Notes: generated from the sequence alone by a model not told the origin. A stretch of 29,314 nucleotides of DNA from SIO4C1 sp039820425 (GCA_039820425.1 JBCBQD010000039.1:1-29314), one strand, 5' to 3'. Counted from the first letter of the stretch, positions 15,651 to 23,676 are shown. Numbers and translations: made by a program.

Positions 15651-17231
15651 ATGCTAGACACCAATCGCCTACCCCCAGACCCAATCATTGATCAAATAAC
15701 AACACCTGTGACTAAACTGTTTCAGGCGATGCTCAACACATTTGACAAGACAGTTCTCGAACAGGCCTCTTTGCAATTAACCCTCGAAGAAATTGGCACC
15801 GTCACCTCTGTAGGGCACGGCGTTGCCCGAGCGAGCGGCTTGCCCAATGTCCAGGCCGAAGAACTGGTGCAATTTCCGGGCAATCAGGTCGGCATTGCCT
15901 TTAACCTGGAGCCCCAGGAGGTCGGGATTGTCTTGCTCAACAACGATAGTCAACTGAGTGCTGGATGCAATGTTGGGCGTACCGGGCGGGTGATGGATAC
16001 CCCGGTGGGAGAAGGGCTCCTAGGCCGTATTCTGGATGCGACTGGGCGTCCGCTGGATGGCAAGGGGCTGATTGCCTATGCCGAACGTCGCGCCATTGAA
16101 CGACCGGCCCCGGCGATTATGGACCGAGCCCCAGTCAGTGTGCCGTTGCAGACGGGTATTAAGGTGATTGATGCCCTGATCCCGGTGGGGCGGGGGCAGC
16201 GGGAGCTGATTTTGGGCGATCGCCAAACGGGCAAGACGGCCATTGCCATCGATACCCTGATCAATCAGCGGGATGTTGTCTGTGTCTACTGCGCCATCGG
16301 CCAGCGCAGCTCAACCACCGCCAAACTGATCGCCGAGTTGCGGCAGCGGCGTGCTCTGGAGCGCTGTGTGGTGGTGGTTGCTAGCGGCGAATCAACCCCC
16401 GGCTTGCAGTACATCACCCCCTATGCCGCCACCACCATGGCCGAATATTTTATGGAGCAGGGCCAGGACGTGCTGATTGTGTATGACGACCTCACCCAGC
16501 ACGCCCGTGCCTACCGCGAACTGTCGCTGCTGCTGCGACGTCCCCCCGGGCGTGAAGCCTACCCAGGAGATATCTTTTACCTCCACGCCCGACTGCTGGA
16601 GCGCTCTACCCGGCTGCGCCCCGAGCTGGGTGGCGGCTCTCTCACCGCCCTCCCCATTCTCGAAACCGAGGCAGGCAATCTCTCGGGCTATATTCCCACC
16701 AATCTCGTGTCGATCACCGACGGTCAAATCTATCTCGCTCCCACCCTGTTTCAAAAAGGCCTCTTCCCCGCCGTGGATGTGGGTAGATCCGTCTCACGGG
16801 TGGGCGGTAAAGCCCAACTCCCCGCCTATCGTGCCGTTACCGGAGACCTGCGCCTTACCTACTCCCAATTTCAAGAGTTAGAAGCCTTTGCCCGCTTTGG
16901 CACCCGCCTCGATGAAGCCAGCCAAACCACCCTTGCCCGCGGCCAACGCATTCGAGAAGTGCTAAAGCAACACCAGTATCACGCTGTCCCCGTTACGACC
17001 CAAATTGCCCTCTTGCTCTTACTCAATGGCGGACGTTTAGACAATTGCCCCCTCGACAAGATTTCATCTATTGAAACCCAACTCATGCAAGAACTGCCGA
17101 AACGGTTACCAGAGATTTGCGATGGCATCCAAGCCGGTCACCCCCTGACTGCGGAAGACCGGCAAGCCATTCTAACCGTAGCTGAAGAGGTGCGATCGCA
17201 AATCTTCACTCATTCCCCTCAAACTGGTTGA
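15651..17231 (+). CDS. atpA: N-type ATPase subunit alpha
   Basis: The 526-residue non-catalytic nucleotide-binding subunit. Its P-loop GDRQTGKT is at 189-196, followed by IGQRSSTTAKLIAELR, and the Arg finger region VDVGRSVSRVGGKAQ lies at about residue 377-391. The sequence ITDGQIYL precedes it. The start at 15651 has only a weak ribosome-binding site, but the gene follows atpF by 7 bases, so coupling is likely; ATG 15729 is an alternative that would remove 26 residues of a variable region. A 94-base gap with a heptamer array separates it from gamma. Confidence 0.96.
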   Translation: MLDTNRLPPDPIIDQITTPVTKLFQAMLNTFDKTVLEQASLQLTLEEIGTVTSVGHGVARASGLPNVQAEELVQFPGNQVGIAFNLEPQEVGIVLLNNDSQLSAGCNVGRTGRVMDTPVGEGLLGRILDATGRPLDGKGLIAYAERRAIERPAPAIMDRAPVSVPLQTGIKVIDALIPVGRGQRELILGDRQTGKTAIAIDTLINQRDVVCVYCAIGQRSSTTAKLIAELRQRRALERCVVVVASGESTPGLQYITPYAATTMAEYFMEQGQDVLIVYDDLTQHARAYRELSLLLRRPPGREAYPGDIFYLHARLLERSTRLRPELGGGSLTALPILETEAGNLSGYIPTNLVSITDGQIYLAPTLFQKGLFPAVDVGRSVSRVGGKAQLPAYRAVTGDLRLTYSQFQELEAFARFGTRLDEASQTTLARGQRIREVLKQHQYHAVPVTTQIALLLLLNGGRLDNCPLDKISSIETQLMQELPKRLPEICDGIQAGHPLTAEDRQAILTVAEEVRSQIFTHSPQTG

Positions 17232-17261
17232 CCCTAGAATATGGTGGACAGTGCGCTACTC

Positions 17262-17300
17262 CCTACTCACCCACTACCCACTACCCACTACCCACTACCC
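17262..17300. repeat. CCCACTA heptamer array (STRR) between atpA and atpG
   Basis: Four perfect tandem CCCACTA units (17270-17297) are followed by CCC and preceded by a degenerate CCTACTCA. Short tandemly repeated heptamers of this kind (STRR) are known from filamentous cyanobacteria. Similar pyrimidine-rich arrays occur at 25973-26010 and 29234-29260 (reverse). The array lies in frame with atpG, whose frame is open from 17251. Confidence 0.9.
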
Positions 17301-17325
17301 TTTCCCCTTCGCCCTCTCTCCCCAC

Positions 17326-18213
17326 ATGCCCACCCAAGAAACCCTCCAACGCAAACTTAAAAGTGCCCAAGAACTCCAATCCATCGTCAGAACAATGAAA
17401 GCCCTGGCCGCGGGCAACATCCACCAGTACGAAAACGCGGTCAGGTCTCTGTCAGCCTATAACCGCACCCTCAAACAAGGGCTTCAGATTTTTTCAATCC
17501 ATTTCCCCGAAGCCTTTCAACCACAGCGATCGCTGGCCCAAGGCCGCTTAGGGATTGTGGTTTTTGGCTCAGACCAGGGCATGTGCGGTCGCTTTAACGA
17601 GCAGATGGCCACCTACGTCGGGCGACACCTCAAGCATGGCCCCACTGACACCAGACAGATGCTCGTGGTAGGCAGTCGCATCGCTGACCTTTTAGAGATA
17701 GAAGGCTACCTGAGCGATCGACGTTTATCAGTGCCCAATGCCCTTGGCAAAGTCACCCAGCAGGTGCAGACCATTGTGCTGCAACTAGAAAACTGGCGAC
17801 GTGAGCAACAGGTCAACCGCATCTGGGTCTTTTACAATCGTCCTCAACAAGGGTTCTCAAAACCTCGATTACGCCAGCTCTTTCCCTTTGATCAAGCTTT
17901 CCTCACACGGCTCAGCGAACAACCCTGGCCCTCTCGCTGTCGCCCGATGATTTTTCAAGAAAAAACCGCTCTGTTTTCAGCCCTGTTTCGACAATACTTT
18001 TTTGTCGGCCTCTACCGTGCCTGCGTCGAATCCTTAGCGAGTGAAAATGCCAGTCGCCTGTCCTCAATGCAAATGGCAGAAAAAAATATTGAAGAGCGTT
18101 TAGACAAACTGCATCGGCTGTATCAGCAACAGCGACAAACCATGATTACCTCAGAGCTGTTAGATATTGTCTCCGGGTTTGAAGTACTCAGGCGCGAGAT
18201 CAACGAGTCATAA
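17326..18213 (+). CDS. atpG: N-type ATPase subunit gamma
   Basis: The central rotor shaft, 295 residues from ATG 17326. The chosen start gives MPTQETLQRKLKSAQELQSIVRTMKALAAGNI, matching the conserved N-terminal helix of gamma subunits; the frame is open back to GTG 17251 only through the heptamer array. The middle domain contains GIVVFGSDQGMCGRFNEQM, and the C-terminal helix ends LVRR-like: ASENASRLSSMQMAEKNIEERLDKLHRLYQQQRQ... with TSELLDIVSGFEVLRRE. No Shine-Dalgarno sequence precedes the ATG, which is unusual for this operon. It is the last gene of the operon; no clear terminator is visible before the next gene, 28 bases on. Confidence 0.94.
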   Translation: MPTQETLQRKLKSAQELQSIVRTMKALAAGNIHQYENAVRSLSAYNRTLKQGLQIFSIHFPEAFQPQRSLAQGRLGIVVFGSDQGMCGRFNEQMATYVGRHLKHGPTDTRQMLVVGSRIADLLEIEGYLSDRRLSVPNALGKVTQQVQTIVLQLENWRREQQVNRIWVFYNRPQQGFSKPRLRQLFPFDQAFLTRLSEQPWPSRCRPMIFQEKTALFSALFRQYFFVGLYRACVESLASENASRLSSMQMAEKNIEERLDKLHRLYQQQRQTMITSELLDIVSGFEVLRREINES

Positions 18214-18241
18214 ACGAGGTTAGTTTCTACAACGATGATCA

Positions 18242-18808
18242 ATGAATATACAAGCAAAGATACAGGCAGCATCAGAGTCAGATTTAGACGATGTTTTATT
18301 TGTAGAGCAGACAGCGTTTGGCCATAATGACGAGGCGGAGCTGGTGAGGGCCCTTTTAGGAGATCCCAGTGCCCAACCTGTTTTATCTTTGCTTGCTTTT
18401 CAAGACGAGCGGGCCGTGGGCCATATTTTGTTTACCACGGCCCATCTAACAGCAACTCAAACTACAACAGTAACCCAAAACAAAATCTCGGTCGCACTTC
18501 TAGCGCCCCTGGCCGTCGTGCCCGATGCTCAGCGGCAAGGCATTGGCGGTCAGCTAATTGAGAGGGGATTACAACTTCTATCGAAATCAGGCATTGATTT
18601 GGTCTTTGTGCTCGGCCATCCGGACTATTATCCACGCCATGGCTTCCAACCAGCGGGTCAGCTTGGATTTGAGGCACCCTACCCGATTCCGGCTGAGCAT
18701 GCAGGTGCCTGGATGGTGCAAGCGCTTCGTCCTGGCGTAATTGGTGCGGTCTTAGGAAAGGTTGTTTGCTCAGATGTGTTAAATAGACCCGAATATTGGC
18801 AAGAGTAG
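18242..18808 (+). CDS. GNAT-family N-acetyltransferase (YhbS-like)
   Basis: A 188-residue acetyltransferase. LLAPLAVVPDAQRQGIGGQLIERGL contains the acetyl-CoA loop R-Q-G-I-G-G (residues about 99-104), and VFVLGHPDYYPRHGFQPA is the signature of the YhbS/COG3153 group. The substrate is unknown. It starts 28 bases after the ATPase gamma stop and 15 bases before a Psb28 gene, all in one direction; it could receive transcription from the ATPase operon, but the weak spacing evidence does not settle this. Confidence 0.88.
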   Translation: MNIQAKIQAASESDLDDVLFVEQTAFGHNDEAELVRALLGDPSAQPVLSLLAFQDERAVGHILFTTAHLTATQTTTVTQNKISVALLAPLAVVPDAQRQGIGGQLIERGLQLLSKSGIDLVFVLGHPDYYPRHGFQPAGQLGFEAPYPIPAEHAGAWMVQALRPGVIGAVLGKVVCSDVLNRPEYWQE

Positions 18809-18823
18809 TTTTGAGGGAGTACC

Positions 18824-19213
18824 ATGATTACCCAAATGCCCTGTGTACAAATCTTTAAAGATATTCCTGAAGAAATCAGTGGCGTGAGTCTAAGACGCGA
18901 ACCGTCGACAGGTATCCACGTTGCGGTGATGCGATTTGAGGCCCTGGCTTCTATAGAACATTTCTTGAGTTTTAGAAAAAGTTCTAGGAATGCCTTACAC
19001 CTGATCGACACCGAAGGCGAAATCTTAATTGAACCCTCTGGCGTTAAGTTGTTTTATGGTGGACCAGAAGGGGAAGATCTCAAAGCTGTCGAGTGCAAAC
19101 TTGAGATCGATCAAGAGGATCATTGGGCGCGGTTTATGCGGTTTATGCATCGTTATGCAGAAGCCAATGGACTGGCCTATGGGGAACCTGAAGGAGACTC
19201 TGAGTTGGAGTAG
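18824..19213 (+). CDS. psb28: Photosystem II assembly protein Psb28 (divergent, Psb28-2-like)
   Basis: The 129-residue protein ends with W-A-R-F-M-R-F-M-H-R-Y-A-E-A-N-G-L, very close to the Psb28 signature WDRFMRFMERYAEENGL, and has the preceding HLIDTEGEIL strand in the expected place. Psb28 is a soluble cytoplasmic-side factor bound temporarily to photosystem II assembly intermediates containing CP47. The N-terminal half (S-G-V-S-L-R-R-E-P-S-T-G) is diverged, and the protein is about 15 residues longer than standard Psb28, including an acidic tail; it may be the Psb28-2 paralogue. GAGGGAG lies upstream of the ATG. Its stop is one base from the stop of the converging membrane gene. Confidence 0.85.
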   Translation: MITQMPCVQIFKDIPEEISGVSLRREPSTGIHVAVMRFEALASIEHFLSFRKSSRNALHLIDTEGEILIEPSGVKLFYGGPEGEDLKAVECKLEIDQEDHWARFMRFMHRYAEANGLAYGEPEGDSELE

Positions 19214-19214
19214 G

Positions 19215-19721
19215 TCAGTCAGCCACAAAACGATTACCCCGCGACATCAGCCAGGGCACAATGGCAAACAGGTAAAGCATCACATAATAGACCGCGCCTG
19301 ATACCGGGTCGCGAGTTGCAAGATATTCGGCCAGCGGTAAATGACGCAGTCGGAGCACAATTTCAAACTCCGCCACAAGTAAGCAGCCTAACGCAACCAA
19401 CCCCATCCCTAGCCTGGCCCACCACCTGGGGGGGATAGCCAATAGACTAACCACCCAGCGCGCGGTCAGGATGATGGCGACAAACATAAAGGGCGTTTCC
19501 ATCAGTTCAGCGGCTCTGGTGCCAAACAGAGGGACTGCCCATAATATTCGACCGATGCCCAATACAAAGCCGACTGAAAAGACCACTGCAAAGTAGAGGA
19601 CACCGGCTTTGATAATCAGCCACAGTGATATTGGTTCAGTAAAACCTAAGACTGATTTGACATCAGTAGGCGGGAGACGACTTCGATTTTTGTCATTACC
19701 TGGACCTGATTGACTCACCAT
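19215..19721 (-). CDS. Four-helix membrane protein of unknown function
   Basis: The 168-residue protein has about four hydrophobic helices (about residues 34-60, 76-98, 101-122 and 141-160) after a polar N-terminus. I do not recognise a family. The last helix is followed by WLMSRGNRFVAD at the C-terminus. It lies 35 bases after CBS-CP12 on the same strand, so co-transcription is likely, suggesting a link with carbon or energy status. It converges with psb28 with a gap of one base. Confidence 0.7.
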   Translation of the reverse strand: MVSQSGPGNDKNRSRLPPTDVKSVLGFTEPISLWLIIKAGVLYFAVVFSVGFVLGIGRILWAVPLFGTRAAELMETPFMFVAIILTARWVVSLLAIPPRWWARLGMGLVALGCLLVAEFEIVLRLRHLPLAEYLATRDPVSGAVYYVMLYLFAIVPWLMSRGNRFVAD

Positions 19722-19756
19722 AAGTATTAAGCCCCTTCAACTCACCAATGCTACTC

Positions 19757-20386
19757 TCAACCACTGCACCAGGCGTCATATTCGCGATCTTTAAATGCCT
19801 CTGGATATTCATCCTGGAATAGTTCAAAAGCTGTCCTTTCAAGCGGTTCAGCACGTTGGTGGGCAAACTCTGCCTGGAGCGAATCGACCACCGACCAGGC
19901 ATTTTCACAGGCGGCTGAACCCGGTCCATTTTCCTGACAAATGTGTCGGGCGGTCTCAGTCAAATGCTGAATCTTATCGGCCAGCTCTAGCTCTTGGGGT
20001 TTCTCAATGGCGCTGCTGCGTTCCAAAATGTCGGTGATCGACAAAATGCCCAATAGCTCTGACTGAATCACGGGCGCACTGTGCAGGTTGGCCTGGGTCA
20101 ACAACTGAGCCGCATATTCAACCCCCAGGTTAGGGTTGAGCACGATGCAAGGTTTGGTCATAATCTCATAGACCCGCATCCGCTTAGGGTTGCGACCAAA
20201 GGCAATCACCTTGCCCACCACATCCCCGACGGTGACAATGCCATAGGCGTCGAGAGCGTGGCTTTTCTCAACAATCACGGCCTGTACCCCACGCTGCTGC
20301 ATCAGTTTAGCGGCCTCTGCCACCGTTGCTGAGTTGCGAATGGTGACCACGTCTTGCGTCATAATATCGGCAACTTTCATCATCAC
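19757..20386 (-). CDS. CBS-CP12 fusion protein
   Basis: Residues 1-125 form two CBS motifs (VADIMTQDVVTIRNSATVAEAAKLMQQRGVQAVIV and VYEIMTKPCIVLNPNLGVEYAAQLL), an adenylate-sensing module. Residues about 140-209 form a CP12 domain with the core AWSVVDSLQAE (163-173). CP12 controls the Calvin cycle by bridging GAPDH and phosphoribulokinase; CBS-CP12 fusions are known from cyanobacteria and are thought to respond to AMP. The N-terminal Cys pair is present (C150, C160). The C-terminal pair is absent: F-Q-D and K-D-R occur where F-C-D and E-C-R are usual (Q191, D200), with one Cys at 207. Three consecutive ATGs follow GAGAGG; the precise start is uncertain by two codons. Confidence 0.9.
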   Translation of the reverse strand: MMMKVADIMTQDVVTIRNSATVAEAAKLMQQRGVQAVIVEKSHALDAYGIVTVGDVVGKVIAFGRNPKRMRVYEIMTKPCIVLNPNLGVEYAAQLLTQANLHSAPVIQSELLGILSITDILERSSAIEKPQELELADKIQHLTETARHICQENGPGSAACENAWSVVDSLQAEFAHQRAEPLERTAFELFQDEYPEAFKDREYDAWCSG

Positions 20387-20519
20387 AAACCTCTCGCTTA
20401 ATCAAAACGCCAGTCACATAGCTGAGTTGGAGATGTCATTCGAGGGCTGTCATAACTTGTCAAGAGTAGCGACCCCACTAGCCCAACTAGACCAACAGAA
20501 CGAAGCCAGGTAGACCGCA

Positions 20520-20894
20520 TCAAGTCCTCCGGCTGTTTTCTATGTTTAGCCTATCGCGACAAGTTGGTGAATTTGTGAGGAACAGTAATGCGAACAAATC
20601 TTGAATGTGGTCCCATAGACTTTTGGCGTGGGCAGCACTGACCTTCAGCTCATCTTGCAGCAGCACCTCGGTCGGTGTCGGCTCAGGATGACTGGCATGG
20701 GCCGGAATTTGCAACGCGCTTGGGTCACCCTGGGGACTCAAAATACCCTCTGGAGGCGGTGAACCTGAAATCTCATGTCTGGGATCAAGGGGAAATTGCC
20801 AGGCAGGGTGGGTGGGTTCGGGCTCAGACGGCAGTGTTTCTTCCCACGGGTCGGGCATCGTATTATCCGTAGATTTAGGGGTGTTATCTAGCAT
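20520..20894 (-). CDS. Small proline-rich protein of unknown function
   Basis: A 124-residue protein: residues 1-85 are acidic and rich in Pro, Ser and Glu, probably disordered; residues 86-110 can form an amphipathic helix (LKVSAAHAKSLWDHIQDLFALLFL); the end is basic. AGGAGGAA precedes ATG 20894, so translation is credible. No family is recognised. It lies 133 bases upstream of CBS-CP12 on the same strand and may be the first gene of that unit. It may be a lineage-specific protein. Confidence 0.6.
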   Translation of the reverse strand: MLDNTPKSTDNTMPDPWEETLPSEPEPTHPAWQFPLDPRHEISGSPPPEGILSPQGDPSALQIPAHASHPEPTPTEVLLQDELKVSAAHAKSLWDHIQDLFALLFLTNSPTCRDRLNIENSRRT

Positions 20895-21234
20895 GGCTGT
20901 TCCTCCTGGTTATGGGGTGTAGCGATTGTGTAGGGTCACGCAGCTGGAGGGTATCAACGCTTGCTTATTGTTGCGGTTTGCAAGCACCTCCTCGCTTAAA
21001 TCATATCAAGTTGATTCCCCGTCCAAAGTAAAGAATCTAGAAGGCACCTGCCCTGTACCCAGGAAGCAACAAAACATTACGCTGAGGAGATAAAAAATTG
21101 TAGTCTTTTATACTGAATAGGTGTTAGGTTTTGGGTGTTAGGTGTTAGGTTTAACGTCTCTTCCGTAACACCTGACACCCCAGAGATAGCCACTCGCTTC
21201 AAGTCGGTATCCCGTATCTATAAGGAGAGTTACG
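20895..21234. other. Divergent intergenic region between the proline-rich gene and the GTPase gene
   Basis: This 340-base gap separates divergent genes and must carry both promoters. I see no coding sequence in it. GCTTGC/GCAAGC (about 20961-20985) is a weak stem near the left gene. The GTGTTAGG repeat tract at 21119-21180 lies in the right half, and AAGGAGAG (21221-21228) is the ribosome-binding site of the GTPase gene. Confidence 0.5.
21119..21180. repeat. GTGTTAGG repeat tract with imperfect inverted copy
   Basis: AGGTGTTAGG (21119-21128) and GGGTGTTAGGTGTTAGG (21133-21149) are followed by an inverted AACACCTGACACCC at 21167-21180, able to form a hairpin. The same unit in reverse occurs just before hoxE (26021-26044), and a single copy lies at 24017-24026 in a pseudogene. 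Confidence 0.8.
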
Positions 21235-22611
21235 ATGGTGGACTCAATGACCCGTTCTAAGGTTGTGATTATGGGGGCTGCCGGACGCGATTTTCATAAT
21301 TTTAATTGGGTTTACCGCGAGAGTCCTCAACATGAGGTGGTTGCCTTCACGGCGGCCCAGATTTCAGGGATTGCGGGGCGGTGCTATCCACCCGCTCTGG
21401 CTGGGCCATTTTATCCTGATGGGATTCCTATTGTTGATGAGAGTGAACTAGAGGGGCTCTGCCTGGCCCATAGGATAGACCAGGTAGTGTTTGCCTACAG
21501 CGATGCGCCCTATGCTCAGGTGATGCATCTGGCCTCTCGGGCGCTAGCTGCCGGGGCAAACTTTTTGATGCTAGGGCCAGAACAAACCATGATCAGGGCG
21601 CAGGTGCCGGTGATTGCGGTGTCGGCGGTGCGCACCGGCTGTGGTAAGTCGCAAACCACTCGCTGGCTGTCAAAGCGACTGCGCCAGAAAGGGTTGCGGG
21701 TGGCAGTGATTCGTCATCCGATGCCCTATGGTGACTTAGCGCAACAGGCGGTGCAGCGATTCGCAACGCGGGCTGACTTGAGTGCAGCCCAGTGTACCGT
21801 CGAAGAGCGGGAGGAGTATGAACCCCATCTAGATGCGGGCAATATTGTCTACGCAGGCGTTGACTATGCTCAAATTGTGCATCACGCTGAGCAGGAAGCC
21901 GACATCATTTTATGGGACGGTGGCAACAACGACTTTCCGTTTATTCGCCCCGATTTGCATCTTGTCCTGGTAGATCCCCTGCGAGCCGGCGATGAGACAA
22001 CCCACCATCCTGGGGAAGTTGTCCTGAGAATGGCCGATATTGTGGTTGTTGCTAAGGTAAATGCGGCGGCAGCAGCCGATATTCAACGGGTGGAGGCCAC
22101 CGCCAGGCGGATCAACCCAAAAGCCGCGATCGCACGCGCCGCCTCTCCCATCCACCTCGAAAATCCGGAGGCTGTCTGTGGCCGATCAACCCTGGCAGGT
22201 TGCACCGTGTTGGTGATCGAAGATGGCCCCACCACCACCCACGGTGGCATGGCCTACGGGGCGGGCTATGTGGCAGCGACCCAGGCCCATGCTGCACAGA
22301 TTATTGATCCGCGCCCCTACGCGGCCCCAGACATCGCCGCCGTTTATGGTACCTACCCTCACATTGGGGCGGTGCTACCCGCGATGGGCTATTCGCCCGC
22401 GCAGTTAGAGGCGCTGCGCCAGACTATCAATGCCACCCCTGCCGATGTCGTAGTCTCGGCTACCCCCATTGACCTGACCGCGCTGATCCAGGTTAATAAA
22501 CCAGTGGTACGCGCCCGCTATGAGTTTGCCGAGGCGGGCACCCCTTCCCTGGGCCAGCACATTGACACGTTTCTAGCAAAGCTGTCGTTGGAGGCTACTG
22601 CCACATGCTAG
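21235..22611 (+). CDS. Predicted GTPase, cyclic 2,3-diphosphoglycerate synthetase-related (COG2403)
   Basis: The 458-residue protein begins with a Rossmann-like VVIMGAAGRDFHNFNWVYR (residues 10-28), followed by a SIMIBI-type nucleotide domain with P-loop T-G-C-G-K-S-Q (134-140) and DIILWDGGNNDFPFIRPDLHLVLVDP (about residue 222-247). The layout matches COG2403, predicted GTPases related to archaeal cyclic 2,3-diphosphoglycerate synthetase. It overlaps the carbamate kinase start by 7 bases, so their products probably act together; the reaction is unknown. AAGGAGAG precedes the ATG. The C-terminal part is rich in Ala and Pro, and the length is typical. Confidence 0.85.
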   Translation: MVDSMTRSKVVIMGAAGRDFHNFNWVYRESPQHEVVAFTAAQISGIAGRCYPPALAGPFYPDGIPIVDESELEGLCLAHRIDQVVFAYSDAPYAQVMHLASRALAAGANFLMLGPEQTMIRAQVPVIAVSAVRTGCGKSQTTRWLSKRLRQKGLRVAVIRHPMPYGDLAQQAVQRFATRADLSAAQCTVEEREEYEPHLDAGNIVYAGVDYAQIVHHAEQEADIILWDGGNNDFPFIRPDLHLVLVDPLRAGDETTHHPGEVVLRMADIVVVAKVNAAAAADIQRVEATARRINPKAAIARAASPIHLENPEAVCGRSTLAGCTVLVIEDGPTTTHGGMAYGAGYVAATQAHAAQIIDPRPYAAPDIAAVYGTYPHIGAVLPAMGYSPAQLEALRQTINATPADVVVSATPIDLTALIQVNKPVVRARYEFAEAGTPSLGQHIDTFLAKLSLEATATC

Positions 22612-23507
22612 TAGTGGCCCTGGGGGGTAATGCCTTGCTGCGTCGAGGACAGCCCCTGACCGCTGAGGTGCAGTTACAGAACGTACGCCGGGCTGCGATC
22701 GCCCTGGCTGACCTCACTCACCATAACCAAATTATCGTCACCCACGGCAACGGCCCCCAGGTGGGGTTGCTGGCCCTCCAGGCCGAAGCTTACAAGTCGG
22801 TTCCCCCCTATCCGCTGGATGTCCTGGGAGCCGAGTCTGAGGGCATGATTGGCTATCTGATCGAGCAAGAGTTGCGCAACTGTCTGCCCACCCAGCCCAT
22901 GGTCACCCTCCTGACCCAAATTGAAGTCGATCCTCAAGACCCAGCATTTCAAGGCCCGACCAAGTTTATCGGCCCACAATATGATGAGGCCGAAGCCCGG
23001 CAGTTAGCTGCTGAGCGGGGATATGCGATCGCGCCCGATGGCGATGCCTATCGTCGGGTGGTGCCCTCCCCAGCCCCCCAGACCATTTTAGAACTGTCAG
23101 TGATTCAACAGCTGGTAGGCATGGGCGTTCTAGTCATTTGCGCCGGGGGCGGTGGGATTCCGGTGGTGCGTGATGCCGACGGCAAACTTCACGGCGTTGA
23201 AGCTGTCATCGACAAAGACCTGGCCGCTGCCCAACTGGCGATTGAGCTAGGGGCAGAGACCCTGCTGTTGCTCACCGATGTAGATGCGGTGTATGCCGAC
23301 TGGGGGCGGCCGGAGGCTCAACCGCTGCATCAGGTGACCTGCGCCCAGATGCGTAGCTATAGCTTTGCCCCCGGCTCAATGGGGCCAAAAGTAGACGCCG
23401 CCTGTCAGTTTGTGGAACAAACCGGCGGCAGGGCTGGCATCGGGTGTTTGGAGCAGGCGGCGGATATTCTCCCGGGCAAGGTGGGGACACAGATTTGTAA
23501 ATTTTAA
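22605..23507 (+). CDS. arcC: Carbamate kinase
   Basis: A complete 300-residue amino-acid-kinase fold: VVALGGNALLRRGQP (N-terminal substrate site), VTHGNGPQVGLLALQ (residues about 45-59), KFIGPQYDEAEA and VICAGGGGIPVV, then DVDAVYADWG and APGSMGPKVDAACQFVEQTGG. The enzyme makes ATP from carbamoyl phosphate and ADP, with carbamate released as ammonia and CO2; it can run backwards. No arginine deiminase or ornithine carbamoyltransferase gene is in the window, so this is not a standard arginine-deiminase operon; its only close partner is the COG2403 GTPase, whose 3' end it overlaps by 7 bases. Confidence 0.95.
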   Translation: MLVVALGGNALLRRGQPLTAEVQLQNVRRAAIALADLTHHNQIIVTHGNGPQVGLLALQAEAYKSVPPYPLDVLGAESEGMIGYLIEQELRNCLPTQPMVTLLTQIEVDPQDPAFQGPTKFIGPQYDEAEARQLAAERGYAIAPDGDAYRRVVPSPAPQTILELSVIQQLVGMGVLVICAGGGGIPVVRDADGKLHGVEAVIDKDLAAAQLAIELGAETLLLLTDVDAVYADWGRPEAQPLHQVTCAQMRSYSFAPGSMGPKVDAACQFVEQTGGRAGIGCLEQAADILPGKVGTQICKF

Positions 23508-23611
23508 TTTTTGCAGAGTGGTCGGCGATTGCGATCAATCCTAGACCGGGCAGGCATAAGGCCAGCCCCTACATTTGACCATTGTTTTTTTAACCACCCA
23601 ACTAAAAATCT

Positions 23612-23676
23612 CTCCCCGCGTCCCCGCGTCCCCCTATCTCCGCGTCCGTCTCCCCCGTCTCCCCCCCTCCCCGCTC
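23612..23676. repeat. C-rich low-complexity tract (CCCCGCGTC repeats)
   Basis: CCCCGCGTC occurs in tandem at about 23614-23631 and then decays into CTATCTCCGCGTCCGTC and poly-C/T runs to 23676. It occupies the centre of the 260-base gap between carbamate kinase and the flavin-reductase pseudogene. The rest of that gap shows only an AGAGGAGG site before the pseudogene. Confidence 0.75.

Noticed and set aside
17251..17325. N-terminal extension of the gamma subunit
   Set aside because: It consists of heptamer repeats, while the conserved gamma N-terminus starts at ATG 17326; kept only as a finding.
22605..23507. Acetylglutamate kinase instead of carbamate kinase
   Set aside because: The KFIGPQYDEAEA segment, the N-terminal GGNALLRRGQP and the 300-residue length are those of carbamate kinase.
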